Shown in pieces: positions 1 through 9,612 of a stretch of DNA of 64,000 nt; the stretch's first letter is position 1; each line of letters opens with the position of its first letter. The DNA comes from Ilyomonas sp963847085 (GTDB lineage: Bacteria; Bacteroidota; Bacteroidia; Chitinophagales; Chitinophagaceae). The stretch covers positions 558,001 to 622,000 of the forward strand of contig CAWJYO010000011.1 of the NCBI GenBank assembly GCA_963847085.1, in the 5' to 3' direction. The position numbers were made by a program, and so were the translations under genes. Below the pieces are notes generated by a model. That model was not told the origin of the DNA. It worked only from the letters and a program-made list of their open reading frames with translations, and ran no database searches.

Positions 1-966
1 AACCATGCCACTGCCTTCCAAACTTAGCAAAGCAATGTGATTGATGCTTGAAATGCCTGTGATGAAATCACCCTCCGGCTCTGAAGATGAGCTTTGAATG
101 ATAGTGCCCTTTTCATCGGGTGCAAATGTGTTTTTGATTAAGGTGGGAATGTTCTTTTGCATGACGGGCTGAATGGTGGGCGGATAGATAACTTTCGCGC
201 CAAAATGCGATAGCTCCATCGCCGCTTCGTAGCTGGTAGTTGCAATGGTTTTGGCACCCGGCACCCAACGCGGATCGGCAGTCATCATGCCCGTTACATC
301 CGTCCAAATTTCTAATGATGTTGCATTGATAGCAGATGCAAAAATGGCTGCCGTATAATCACTTCCGCCTCTGCCTAATGTAGTGGTATAACCATTGTCA
401 TCACTCGCAATAAAGCCAGGTGCAAGGTAGAGGTTTGGTTTTGCCACAATTTCGGTAATAAGCTTGTCCGTTTCTAAAAAGTTCACAACCGCATTACCAA
501 AATGGTTGTTTGTTTTTATCACTTTTCTTGAATCAATCCACTGATGATTTATGTTCAAAGATTGCAGATAAGCCGAGATAATTTTGGATGACAACAATTC
601 ACCAAAAGCGAGGATGCGGTCTTTGGTGCGAAGCGATAATTCCTGCAAGCGAAATACACCTTCGCAAATGTCTTCGAGTTCATTAAAGTGTTGCTTTACA
701 TCACTTAGGCAATGGCTTTGCGTAGTAACGGGAAGCAGCTCCCGCACTGCGTCAAGGTGTTTTGTTTCCAACTCTTTTAATAAGCTCAAATACGCGTCGT
801 CATTGCGTTCTGCACTATTTCCGATTTGGATTAATGTATCAGTAACGCCGCTGAACGCTGATACAACTACAATTTGCGGTTCGTTGTTTCCGCTTATAAT
901 GTTGACTGCTTTTTTTATATTGGTTGCATTGGCTACCGATGTGCCGCCAAACTTCACAACTTTCAT
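1..966 (-). CDS. thrA: aspartate kinase, N-terminal part of a probable bifunctional aspartate kinase/homoserine dehydrogenase (partial, runs off left edge)
   Basis: Phosphorylates aspartate in the first step of the threonine/methionine/lysine pathway in the cytoplasm. Translating the reverse strand from the ATG at 966 gives 322 uninterrupted residues up to the window edge. The N-terminus carries the amino acid kinase signature KFGGTS (residues 4-9). Later motifs are AFGELLSSKI (about 118-127), TTLGRGGSDYTAA (about 195-207) and the IWTDVTGMMTADPR nucleotide/aspartate region (about 220-233). The last residues (ITGISSINHIALLSLEGSGM) enter the ACT regulatory domain. The 24-residue spacing and sequence resemble bacteroidetal ThrA fusions, so a homoserine dehydrogenase half is expected to the left, but it cannot be seen. 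A Thr/Ile leader peptide lies 115 bp upstream, which supports a threonine-operon role over a lysine-specific LysC. Confidence 0.93.
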   Translation of the reverse strand, partial: MKVVKFGGTSVANATNIKKAVNIISGNNEPQIVVVSAFSGVTDTLIQIGNSAERNDDAYLSLLKELETKHLDAVRELLPVTTQSHCLSDVKQHFNELEDICEGVFRLQELSLRTKDRILAFGELLSSKIISAYLQSLNINHQWIDSRKVIKTNNHFGNAVVNFLETDKLITEIVAKPNLYLAPGFIASDDNGYTTTLGRGGSDYTAAIFASAINATSLEIWTDVTGMMTADPRWVPGAKTIATTSYEAAMELSHFGAKVIYPPTIQPVMQKNIPTLIKNTFAPDEKGTIIQSSSSEPEGDFITGISSINHIALLSLEGSGMV

Positions 967-1016
967 AAGCTGTTTGTTGTTTTATTGTAAAAGAAGATGC
1001 AATGATAGATTGTTTT

Positions 1017-1045
1017 CTGTTATCTTTTTTAAGTGATGATAACAG
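1017..1045 (-). promoter_or_regulatory. 8-bp stem-loop in the thrA leader
   Basis: CTGTTATC (1017-1024) and GATAACAG (1038-1045) are perfect complements around a 13-nt loop. The hairpin lies between the leader peptide stop and the thrA ATG. On the thrA strand it is followed by AAAACAATC, not a U-run, so it is not a standard intrinsic terminator. It could be one arm of an alternative leader fold, but its role is inferred. Confidence 0.45.
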
Positions 1046-1081
1046 CGTTTGCCCGTGGATGATATAATAATGCTTACCCCT

Positions 1082-1163
1082 TTACAGGGTTGTAATAGTG
1101 GTAATGATAGCAGTAGTCGTGGCTATGTTGGTAGGGAGCGATATGTGATAACAATGGCTTCAT
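1082..1163 (-). promoter_or_regulatory. Thr/Ile-rich leader peptide upstream of thrA (candidate transcription attenuator)
   Basis: On the thrA strand, codons 1126-1085 read I-A-T-T-T-A-I-I-T-T-I-T-T-L and end at a TAA (1084-1082). That is seven Thr and three or four Ile codons packed together, the same idea as the enterobacterial thrL peptide, which senses charged tRNA-Thr and tRNA-Ile. No ATG lies in this frame. An ATG at 1163 is one base out of frame. Removing one base, the commonest error in this window, joins it to the run as a 26-residue peptide starting MKPLLSHIAPYQ. A short CCCT-GTAA-AGGG hairpin sits on the stop codon. The codon run is seen; the start codon and the mechanism are inferred. 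Confidence 0.6.
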
Positions 1164-1243
1164 TGGAAGTGGACGAAGGTAAAGGGCAGATAAACAACAA
1201 CAAGCGTTAGTAAAAAGATTTGTTGGTGAAGATGGTTGAATGA

Positions 1244-1347
1244 AACCGCGAAGACGCGAAGGTTTTACATGATATGTTCGTCATGGCGAGGTACGAAGCC
1301 ATCTGTGGATTAAAGACAGTTTATTCGCGTCTTCGTGTCTTCGCGGT
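1244..1347. repeat. interspersed imperfect palindrome with nested repeat
   Basis: Arms AACCGCGAAGACGCGAAG (1244-1261) and TTCGCGTCTTCGTGTCTTCGCGGT (1324-1347) are near-complementary. Between them lies GTCATGGCGAGGTACGAAGCC (about 1269-1290), resembling a GTCATTGCGAGG-type repeat seen in many bacterial intergenic regions. It fills the gap between thrA and the MFS gene. Confidence 0.6.
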
Positions 1348-1357
1348 AAAACAAAAC

Positions 1358-2756
1358 TTACAACTGAACAGGATTTGCCAATTGCTCAATATCACCAATC
1401 ATTTCTTTCGGTGTCTCTTTATAATTTTCATTCACTATCACGTTCAGAAACCTCGCAATAATCATTGAAATGCCACCTACCAGTAGTGCATAAATACTTT
1501 GATCGTTAAATACATGCTTTACAAAAAAGCCAAGAATAGCAGCCGCCAATATCTGCGGTATCACAATAAAGAAATTGAACACGCCCATATAAAAACCCAT
1601 CTTATTAGCAGGCAGCACACCGGCAAGAATGGCATACGGCATCGTAAGGGTAGAAGCCCATCCCAACCCTACCAATGCCATTGAAAACAATAAAGCATGA
1701 TTGTCTTTAATAAAGAAGATAGAAATCAAACCAATGCCGCCCAATATCAAACAAATCATGTGCGTAAACCGGCGGCTTATTTTAGCAGCCAGCATCGGCA
1801 ATAGAAATGCAGCCAAAGCCGAAATGCCGTTGTATACCATGAACATCACTCCTACCCAATCGCCCGCATCCTGAAAAGCTTTGGACGTAGTATCAGTTGT
1901 GCCCCATACATTTTGTGCAACGCCTGCGGTAGTGTAAATCCACATGGAAAAAAAGGCAAGCCAGGTAAAAAATTGCACCACTGCCAATTGCATCATTGTG
2001 CGCGGCATGGTGCGGATGCCTTCAATAATTTCGATAAAAATGTGCCCAACGCCTTTGCCTTTCCTTTTTTCTTCTTCAAACGCCTGCATGTCATCGGGCG
2101 GATATTCTTTTGATGTGAATACCGTCCACAACACAGCCGATAAAAACACAAAGCCGCCAATATAAAAAGAATACCTTACCGAAGGCGGCACAATACCTTT
2201 TGCAGCCGTGTTAGGAATGTGAAATACATTGGTAAAAATATAAGGCAAGTAGGGAAGCAATCACCGCTCCCAAACCAATAAAAAACGTTTGCATGGCAAA
2301 GCCAGCCGTGCGTTGTGAAGAAGGCAATTTATCGCCTACAAAAGCGCGGAATGGCTCCATCGAAATATTGATACTTGCATCTAAAATCCAAAGCAGCATG
2401 GCAGCCATCCACAACGCATACGAATTGGGCATGAGCCATAGCGCAACAGAGGCTAAAATAGAACCGATAAAAAAGAAAGGTCGCCGCCTTCCCCAGAACG
2501 GATGCCAGGTTCTGTCGCTCATATAACCGATGATGGGCTGAATGACCAAACCTGTAAATGGCGCAGCAATCCATAAGATGGCTATCTTATCCAAATCGGC
2601 GCCGAGCGTTTGAAAGATGCGGCTTACATTGGCATTTTGCAAGGCAAAACCAAATTGAATTCCAAAGAAGCCAAAGCTCATGTTGAAGAGTTGCGAAAGA
2701 CTCAGGCGAGGTCTTTCACCTGTTCGTATATCCCTGTTGGGAGAGGTTGCAGCCAT
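1358..2756 (-). CDS. MFS sugar transporter, SLC45/GPH-like, with one frameshift
   Basis: Inner-membrane sugar:proton symporter of the major facilitator type. The N-terminal part (start at 2756, MAATSPNRDIRTGERPRLS) has the signature GYMSDRTWHPFWGRRRPF between TM2 and TM3, typical of SLC45/sucrose-type carriers. The C-terminal part supplies the remaining helices and ends NPVQL. The two parts lie in different frames. Deleting one C near 2250 gives a smooth join GAVIASYLPYIFTNVF and a protein of about 465 residues, normal for the family. The break is therefore probably a sequencing insertion. The substrate is not known; an alpha-glucoside is plausible. No sugar-degrading gene is adjacent. Confidence 0.85.
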
Positions 2757-3206
2757 AACAATCGTTTACCTAACAAATATGAACAAAAAAGTTGGTAGCC
2801 ATTGCTGTTGTTGTTTGATAAGAAGCATTTATTTTATTGCAATAAAAAACAAAAATTGTTGTCATTGGACAAGAATCAACGTTTGGTTTTGCGCATATTT
2901 GGTGCTGAAGTTGAGTTATATAAAGAAAAGTTTTACTTCTGCTTTCTAGAATCCGACTGTAGTTTTCCTTTTTGAACTTCATCTTCCTTTGTTCATCCGA
3001 CATATTTCTATGTTTAACTTTATCTATTGCAAGTACCCTGAAGCTATAATAAGTTGCTATCAAAATAGTTTTACTTTTTAAATTTATAAGTTAGCTATAT
3101 TTATATAGTTCTAATCAGTACCAATACCCAGGAATTAGTTAACATCAGCTTCTACTATCCTTTTAATTGCCCCTCTGCCCATTCATCATTATTTAAAATC
3201 AAAACC
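2757..3206. other. intergenic stretch without recognisable gene
   Basis: AT-rich spacer between two genes transcribed away from each other, so it must hold both promoters. I could not assign promoter elements with confidence. No RNA gene or strong repeat is seen. Confidence 0.5.
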
Positions 3207-4118
3207 ATGAAAACAGTCATTTTTTTCGTTTCCTTTCTCGTTACTGCATTTGTTGCGAATGCCCAACAAGACACCGTGTGGAGAAAAAGGGGGGTTGTTG
3301 TCGCTCGACTTTAGCCAGGTATCATTAACCAATTGGTCGGCAGGTGGCCAAAACTCTTTTCCGGCAATGCTATTGTGAATTATTTTGCCAATTATAAAAG
3401 CGGCAAAAATGCCTGGGACAATAATTTTGATTTTGAATATGGAGCTATTATGCAAGGCAGGAAAGGCAGTCTCTTAAAGAGCAACGACAAAATAGATCTA
3501 AACTCTATCTACGGACTGCAGGCATCAAAATACTGGTACTATTCTGTGCTGGGTAATTTCAGAAGCCAGTTTGCACCAGGTTACAATTATCCAAATGATT
3601 CTACTATCATTTCTAAGTTTTTCGCGCCCGCATACCTTACAATTGGCCTTGGTATGAATTACAAACCAAACAATAGTTTTTCCCTTTTTCTTTCGCCTGC
3701 CACTGCCCGTTTTATTTTCGTAACAGATAAGGCGCTATCAAATGCCGGAGCTTTTGGTGTAGATTCGGGTAAAACTTTGAAAACCGAAGTAGGTGCTGAT
3801 GTAAAAGCAATTTATATTAAAAGCGTGAACCCAAATCTTAATTTACAAACCTCTCTCGACCTATACAGTGATTATTTAGATAAGCCGCAGAATATAGAGG
3901 TGAACTGGCAACTTCTCTTGGGGATTAAGATTAGTAAATTCTTTTCTGCGAGTTTATCAACCCAGTTATTATATGATGATAAAACAAAGCTAACCTTTTA
4001 TAAAAGTGATGGTGTAACGGTAGATCATGTTGGCCCGGGTGTTCAGTTTAAAGAAGTGCTTGGGATTGGATTGGCATATAAATTTTTGAGTTACGGCACA
4101 AGGCCAACTGGCAAGTAA
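3207..4118 (+). CDS. DUF3078 outer membrane protein, two compensating frameshifts
   Basis: Probable outer-membrane beta-barrel of unknown function. The ATG at 3207 opens a signal peptide MKTVIFFVSFLVTAFVANAQ ending in a Bacteroidota-type A-N-A-Q site. The frame is lost at an A5-G6 run (about 3285-3295), where one extra A is likely. It is regained by one missing T near 3355. Corrected, the join reads GGLLSLDFSQVSLTNWSAGG and then QNSFSGNAIVNYF, the typical start of DUF3078 proteins. The rest is an amphipathic beta-rich sequence ending LSYGTRPTGK, about 303 residues in all. It stands alone; a spacer of about 190 bp separates it from the catalase gene. Confidence 0.82.
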
Positions 4119-4312
4119 TTTTTCTGGTTTGTGCTATCTCCGTATCTACTGCACTAAAAGCTATTAAAAGAAAGGATTGCAGAGAAGAAAATATAAACCT
4201 AATAAGGAATAGATTTTGCGTATATACATGAGAATTAAAACTCAGCCGTTTACGAGATTTTCTCAAAAACAAGCTTGTCAATAGTTTTCATACAATATAC
4301 AAAATCACATCT

Positions 4313-6381
4313 ATGCAAAAGGAACAGAAAGCGTCGAAAGTTGGTGAAACTCACCAGGTGAAGGATCAGTCACATCAGGTTCTGACCACAGATCAAGGCA
4401 TTCATATTTCCGATAACCAGAACAGTTTGAAAGCCGGAACGCGTGGTCCGGTTTTATTGGAAGACTTTATTTTTCGCGAAAAAATATTTCACTTTGACCA
4501 TGAGCGCATACCGGAGCGCATTGTACATGCGCGAGGCTCGGGAGCACACGGTTACTTTGAAGTATATGAATCATTAGCCGATATTACCAAAGCCGATTTG
4601 TTTCAGCGCCCTGGCGAAAAAACACCTGTATTTGTGCGGTTTTCAACCGTGGCAGGTGGTGCCGGCTCGGTAGATACACCAAGAGATGTAAGAGGTTTTG
4701 CTGTAAAGTTTTACACAAAAGAAGGTAATTGGGATTTGGTGGGAAATAATATTCCTGTGTTTTTTATACAGGATGCCATCAAGTTTCCTGATCTGATTCA
4801 TTCAGTAAAAATGGAAGCCGACCGTGGCTATCCGCAGGCTGGCAGTGCGCATGATACGTTCTGGGATTTTGTTTCGCTGATGCCTGAAAGCTCGCACATG
4901 ATTATGTGGGCTATGAGCGACCGTGCCATTCCACGTGCTTTCAGAACGATGGAAGGCTTTGGCATTCATACTTTCCGACTGGTGAACAAAGAAGGAAAAG
5001 TGACGTTTGTTAAGTTTCACTGGAAACCTAAGATGGGATTACAATCAACCGTGTGGGACGAGGCTTTGAAACTGCAGGCAGCCGATAACGACTATCATCG
5101 CCGCGACTTGTTTGAATCCATTGAAAGAGGCGATTATCCCGAATGGGAATTGGGCTTCCAGTTGTTTGACCAGGAATTAGCCGATTCATTATCCTATGAT
5201 GTGCTGGATGCTACCAAACTGATACCTGAAGAAGTAGTGCCCGTAAAGATTATTGGACGTATGGTACTCGACCGCTACCCCGATAACTTTTTTGCCGAAA
5301 CAGAACAAGTAGCTTTTTGTCCTGCCAATGTGGTTCCTGGTGTTGATTTTACCAACGATCCACTGTTGCAGGGACGCTTGTTTTCTTATCTCGATACACA
5401 GAAATCTCGCCTTGGCACAAATAACTTTCATCAGATACCTATTAATGCTCCTAAATGCCCGGTGATGAATTTTCAAAGAGATGGTATGATGCAAATGAAC
5501 GTGCCTAAAGGACGCGCTAACTACGAGCCAAACAGTCTTAGCGAAGCCGGTGAAGAAGGTGGACCAAGAGAATGCCCGGTTACCGGCTTTAGAAGCGTGA
5601 AAGGCAGGGCTGAACATGATGAGCAGGGAGATAAGCTGAGGGTACGTCCTGAATTGTTTGCCGACCATTACAGCCAGGCGCGTCTGTTTTACAATTCACA
5701 AACAGACAATGAGAAAGCGCATATTGCATCAGCAATTGTATTTGAATTGTCGAAAGTTACGCTGGAGCATGTGCCGCCACGCGTGATTGCCAATTTCCGC
5801 AATATATCGGAAGACCTTGGTGCGCGCATAGCTAAAGGATTGGGTTTGGAATTACCTGCAAAAACAAAAGCAGCGGCTGAAGTTAAAGACATGGCTCCTT
5901 CAGATGCCCTGTCTATCCAAAAAAATATGAAGCCCGGACTAAAAGGAAGAAGTGTAGGAATTTTAATTGCCGATGGCACCGACGCAGCTGCATTGAAAGC
6001 CTTACAGAGTGCGATCGGAAAAGAAGGTGGTGTAAGTAAACTTGTGGCTGCTAAACTGAACGGCATCAAACTATCGGATGGTACAAAAGTAAAAGCCGAC
6101 GGGCAATTGGCAGGAGCGCCTTCCCGATTTTTGATGCGGTAGCTATCCTGCTGTCGAAAGAAGGAACTGATTTGCTGATGAAAGAAGCTGCCGCCATTCA
6201 GTTTGCAATGGATGCTTTTGGCCACCTGAAAGCCATTGGCTATAGCGATGAAGCCATGCCGCTGCTACAGAAAGCAGGTGTAACAAAAGATGAGGGCGTT
6301 GCAAAAGCCGGAGACGTTTTTATGAGGATTGCCGGAAGGCGTTTTTATGATCGGGAACCCAGCGTTCGCAACCTTGCCTAA
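4313..6381 (+). CDS. katE: large-subunit catalase (HPII type), one frameshift
   Basis: Heme catalase that dismutates hydrogen peroxide in the cytoplasm. The core shows the distal histidine in VHARGSGAHG (His72), the asparagine region LVGNNIPVFFIQDA (about 142-155) and the proximal heme tyrosine in RLFSYLDTQ (about 360). After about residue 550 comes a flavodoxin/GATase-like C-terminal domain (GRSVGILIADGTDAAAL), which marks the large clade. The frame breaks at TTCCCG near 6122. Adding one C restores APSPIFDAVAILLSKEG and continues to VRNLA, giving 689 residues. This is one of only three deletions found in the window. A strong hairpin terminator follows directly. The gene is monocistronic. Confidence 0.93.
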
Positions 6382-6391
6382 ATAAAAAATG

Positions 6392-6430
6392 AATATAATA
6401 AAGCCGGCGAAATGCCGGCTTTATTATATT
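6392..6430. terminator. bidirectional terminator after katE
   Basis: Perfect 17-bp inverted repeat (6392-6408 and 6414-6430) with loop GAAAT. The inner part is AAGCCGGC/GCCGGCTT and the flanks are A- and T-rich on both sides. Confidence 0.85.
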
Positions 6431-6824
6431 CTTTTGATTCGACATTTCGTTGGGTGATGTCTCTACTTTGAAGTGTTTAACTGATGTAGTAACTTACGAA
6501 GAAAAGAATAAAAATCAAAATCACTGCGTGCTTTAAGTCTTAACCAACATCAAGCCTTGCTATTACGAAAGTTATTGTTTAAGAAGCTCCATTATGTTCA
6601 CTTCAACCCCTTCGGGGCAAATGGAATCTGGTGGCTGAAAGGAGTTACATCTGTGGTCCAGTTCATTTTTTATATTTCGAATGTGCTGCATGCTTTTGAT
6701 GTAATTACACATTACTAAGAATTGACTTACTCTTCTTCACCGTATTACCCTCTCTGAGTAATGGTGCTGGAACCTGAGATGTTATCATTGTTTCTGTTGT
6801 ACGACCTGCCAATAACTATCTACT
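6431..6824. other. intergenic stretch, nothing recognised
   Basis: About 390 bp between the katE terminator and the 3' end of the next gene. Apart from a small CCCC-TTCG-GGGG hairpin at about 6605-6617, I see no gene, RNA or repeat. Confidence 0.4.
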
Positions 6825-7280
6825 TTATTTTACTGTATTGGTATTATTAGGGAAACTTACACCAGTCCCAAAGAAACATTCATTCTCTATTATTTTTCCG
6901 TCTTTAAATTTAAAACGTTCGGTGTTCCGGAATAATTTGCCGTCTGTGGTCCAGCCATTGTAAGTTACATAGGCATCATCGCCATCAATAATAATCTTTT
7001 CCAAATCAAACTTTTTGGTCTTATAGGCATTTGGCCAGCACCTTTCCTTGTATAGCTTAAATTAATATGATCATCGCCAGCCGGGCTGGTGAAAGTAAAC
7101 CCATCAGCGAGAATCGGCTCCATCAAGCTCCAATCTTTTTTCTCATAAGCCGCATAATAATCTTTAATCATTTGTTTAGGAGATGCATCTTTGTTCAAGT
7201 TGGTACAGTTGCAGTTAAGCAAGGACCAAGGTGATTGATAAAAAGAATGTAGCTTCGTTTTGTTTGAATAGATTTTTCAT
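6825..7280 (-). CDS. NTF2/SnoaL-like lipoprotein, two frameshifts
   Basis: Small protein of the nuclear transport factor 2/SnoaL fold, function unknown. The N-terminus MKNLFKQNEATFFLSITLVLA is a signal peptide. A stop follows at once unless one T near 7225 is removed, which gives a lipobox-like L-A-N-C. The core reads PKQMIKDYYAAYEKKDWSLMEPILADGFTFTSP, typical of the fold. A second slip near 7056 (one base missing) joins LSYTKERCWPNAYKTKKFDLEKI to the C-terminal half ending NNTNTVK. With the two slips cancelling, the span is exactly 152 codons. Real decay of a non-essential gene is also possible here. Confidence 0.7.
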
Positions 7281-7409
7281 CTTTCTAATTTTGAATGTTT
7301 GTAGTGCTTCACTATGCTTACCCATAACTTCAAGCCCTTGCTGGCTGCAGGCTTTTCTCATTAAATTGAATGCTTAAAATTTTTAGACGCAAGATGAAAG
7401 AAGGGAGCC

Positions 7410-7802
7410 CTAATTTTCATTAAGAAGCATCCACGACGTTCCAAATTGATCACGCAGCATGGCAAAGCGATTCGCGAAGAAAGTCTTTTCCATCTTCATA
7501 AAGATTTCGCCATCATTGGAAAGCAGGTTATAAATATGTTCGGCTATCTCCGGCGTATCAAGTATAAGCGTAAGATAGGCACTACGCATCGGTTCGGCAT
7601 CAGGAATGTCGGCGCCCCTGACTATCGTACCGCCTATCTCTATTATCGCATGCAGAATTGGTTTCTTCCATTCTTTCGGAAAATTAGAAGGCGGTTGTTG
7701 GTGAGGCATCATCATATTTATTTTTCCGCCAAGATGCTGTTCGTAAAACCGGAATGCTTTTTCGCAATGTCCTGGATAGTTGACATAAATGTTAAGTTTC
7801 AT
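7410..7802 (-). CDS. VOC-family (PhnB/glyoxalase-like) protein
   Basis: Single vicinal-oxygen-chelate domain of the PhnB-like group, common in Bacteroidota and without an assigned reaction. The sequence opens KLNIYVNYPGHCEKAFRFYE, has the central ILHAIIEIGGTIVRGADIP strand pair, and ends with the diagnostic FGTSWMLLNEN. I chose the ATG at 7802 because the family usually starts at this strand. An in-frame ATG at 7820 would add six residues. It is transcribed in the same direction as the SnoaL-like gene, about 130 bp away. Confidence 0.85.
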   Translation of the reverse strand: MKLNIYVNYPGHCEKAFRFYEQHLGGKINMMMPHQQPPSNFPKEWKKPILHAIIEIGGTIVRGADIPDAEPMRSAYLTLILDTPEIAEHIYNLLSNDGEIFMKMEKTFFANRFAMLRDQFGTSWMLLNEN

Positions 7803-8112
7803 TGACTGGCCAGTAGTCATGATTCATGGTTTTATTTAGCTTGTTTAGTTAATGGTTAAATTCTTCGTGAAGATGATTTTATCTTTCAAAATGAAAAGGG
7901 TGGAGTTACGACAAATTGAAGGCTTATTGCGTCAATTGTAAAAGGTTTGTTTTCGTTGTTTATTACATTCGGTTCGATACCACAACATCGTTATAACAGC
8001 TTGATGCCAATGGTTCCAGCTTTGTTGTGGTAGGCTTTTTTGTTCGCTTGTTCGTTCTTTGAGGTAGGTTCCGTTAACACCATGGAGAATATGGATGATG
8101 AGAATACGAACC

Positions 8113-8278
8113 CCAATTTCCCTTAGCCAACTCAAAAGAATCTCTTGAAGGAGACATTAAAGAAAAGAAACGTGGTAATGTTTGTTTTTGCAGATAAAAT
8201 CACTTCAATAGTTGCGCGTAGATGCAATCTACGCGTAGTGTGTAACCGCTTTATTATATTTGACACAATCTACGATGG
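8113..8278. repeat. dispersed direct repeat, copy A
   Basis: Nearly matches 10343-10491 in the same orientation, starting at about CCAATTTCCCTTAGCCAAC and ending at TATATTTGACACAATCTACG. It differs from copy B by point changes and by an extra segment of about 19 nt that forms a perfect hairpin, CGCGTAGAT-GCA-ATCTACGCG (8215-8235). It includes one TTTGTTTTTG motif (8181) and a TATATTTG promoter-like element. Confidence 0.8.
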
Positions 8279-8351
8279 GATGGAATGACGAGGCCTAATA
8301 TGTACCCACTATCGTTACTTCATCTTTTGTATCAGGCATCTTATTTTTATT

Positions 8352-9089
8352 TCAATAGCGCTGCACAATTCTATACAGAAAGCGAACCGGTTCACCCATC
8401 ACTCCACTTGCTTTTCTCCTTTGCTTTAAGGCATCTGATTTGTAATAAGCGAAAGCTTTTGCAGTATCTGTTATGGCTGTTACCAGCGATACTTTTTTAT
8501 TGTCATCCACATCATAGCCATAAGCCCTTACTATTATGCCATTATCAAGCCGCTCCTGCTTGCCTTCTTCAAATGCCTTTTGCCATGCATTCCAGTCTTT
8601 TACAGTAAATGTAGTAGCGGACCGCAGGTTTGAACTGAGAGTAGCTGTATCCTGGAAAACCATTGTAGTAAAAGAAATGGAAGGTTGGCCTACTACACCT
8701 CCTTTTTGCATTGCCCTTTTTAAACCCGCATCTTGTGTAAATTCTTTTGCTTTGGCAACATTATCTACTTTCAGCGCTACTAATACCATATTGGAATCAT
8801 CAATACCGCGACCGACTACATAACTGTGTATGCCATAAGACAAGCGTACCGAATCATGTGCGTCATAGGCAGGTTTCCATTTTGTAAAATTAATCACCTT
8901 GTGTTTTATTACCACCATATTCTGCGGTTTGGTGATGGTGGTATTTGCCTGCGATATTGCTGCAGAGGTGGTATCAGCAGCAGTGGTATCTGTATTGGTT
9001 TTGTTTGTATTTCCGTTTCCACCACAAGAGACTAAAAAGAACGGTATAGCTGCGTAAAACAGTATGTTGGTAAACATGAGACGTTTCAT
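8352..9089 (-). CDS. lipoprotein with two tandem dimeric alpha-beta-barrel-like repeats
   Basis: Function unknown. The first 22 residues are a lipoprotein signal ending LVSCGGNG (Cys about 22), followed by a Thr/Asn-rich linker of about 35 residues. Two homologous segments of about 90 residues follow. Each has a tryptophan helix motif (FTKWKPAYDAHDSVRLSYGI and VKDWNAWQKAFEEGKQERLD), then a strand with a V/AYG..VDD..KV pattern, an AKAF/AKEF helix, and a closing GVxGxPxxxF strand. This looks like a duplicated ferredoxin-like antibiotic-biosynthesis-monooxygenase/dimeric barrel unit. It probably faces the periplasm or the cell surface. It sits inside the patch bounded by the two 150-bp repeats. 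Confidence 0.75.
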   Translation of the reverse strand: MKRLMFTNILFYAAIPFFLVSCGGNGNTNKTNTDTTAADTTSAAISQANTTITKPQNMVVIKHKVINFTKWKPAYDAHDSVRLSYGIHSYVVGRGIDDSNMVLVALKVDNVAKAKEFTQDAGLKRAMQKGGVVGQPSISFTTMVFQDTATLSSNLRSATTFTVKDWNAWQKAFEEGKQERLDNGIIVRAYGYDVDDNKKVSLVTAITDTAKAFAYYKSDALKQRRKASGVMGEPVRFLYRIVQRY

Positions 9090-9219
9090 TGGTTTTTTGA
9101 TTTTGATAGTTAAAAAGTATTTTTTAATAGCCTGTTAGGCTGTGAAGACTTAAGAAGGAAACAGGGTTGCACAATCTGACAGGTTACTTACAGTTCTATA
9201 TTATAGCTTGCAGAGCCAC

Positions 9220-9612
9220 TTATTCTTTCTTCGTAAATTTCCAGAAAAAGAGTTTGGTAGTATCGGTATTTAAAACTTTACCTGCCTTTGGGCAAGTCTG
9301 ACAATCATTACTTTCAGTAATTTCTACAACAATCGCACAAACTCCTGAAGTGAATCTCGTTCTCCGGGTGCCTTCCCATATTCCTGAACAGCCGCTTCCA
9401 CAACATGGAATACAAACCATATCGCCCAGCTTTAGATTCTCACACATGATTGTGCCTTCGCCAGGTGCTATGCCTGTTATTTTTCCAACGCAATATTTTG
9501 TAGGAGTAGGCGCTGGTTTTCCCCCCTTATTGCAGGAATGAATAAAAAGAAGGACAGTTGTAATGCAAACAACTATCAAAGCCATAATGGCTGAGTTTTT
9601 AATCTTTTTCAT
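9220..9612 (-). CDS. cysteine-rich lipoprotein of unknown function
   Basis: 130 residues, unrecognised family. A hydrophobic N-terminus (IMALIVVCITTVLLFI) ends in a lipobox-like IHSC. The mature part has about ten cysteines, several in close groups (CIPCCGSGC and CQTCPKAG), and ends in a basic tail WKFTKKE. The spacing could bind metal or form disulfides. It follows the two-repeat lipoprotein gene on the same strand with a gap of about 130 bp, within the repeat-bounded patch. Confidence 0.65.
   Translation of the reverse strand: MKKIKNSAIMALIVVCITTVLLFIHSCNKGGKPAPTPTKYCVGKITGIAPGEGTIMCENLKLGDMVCIPCCGSGCSGIWEGTRRTRFTSGVCAIVVEITESNDCQTCPKAGKVLNTDTTKLFFWKFTKKE

Noticed and set aside
2770..3063. 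97-residue reverse-strand open frame
   Set aside because: Low-complexity, no domain, no signal, lies in a promoter spacer; likely chance.
7932..8135. 67-residue reverse-strand open frame next to repeat copy A
   Set aside because: It starts inside the repeat in another frame than the similar stretch at copy B, so no shared protein is implied.
8215..8235. CGCGTAGAT-GCA-ATCTACGCG hairpin as a terminator
   Set aside because: No adjacent T-run and absent from copy B; described as part of the repeat instead.
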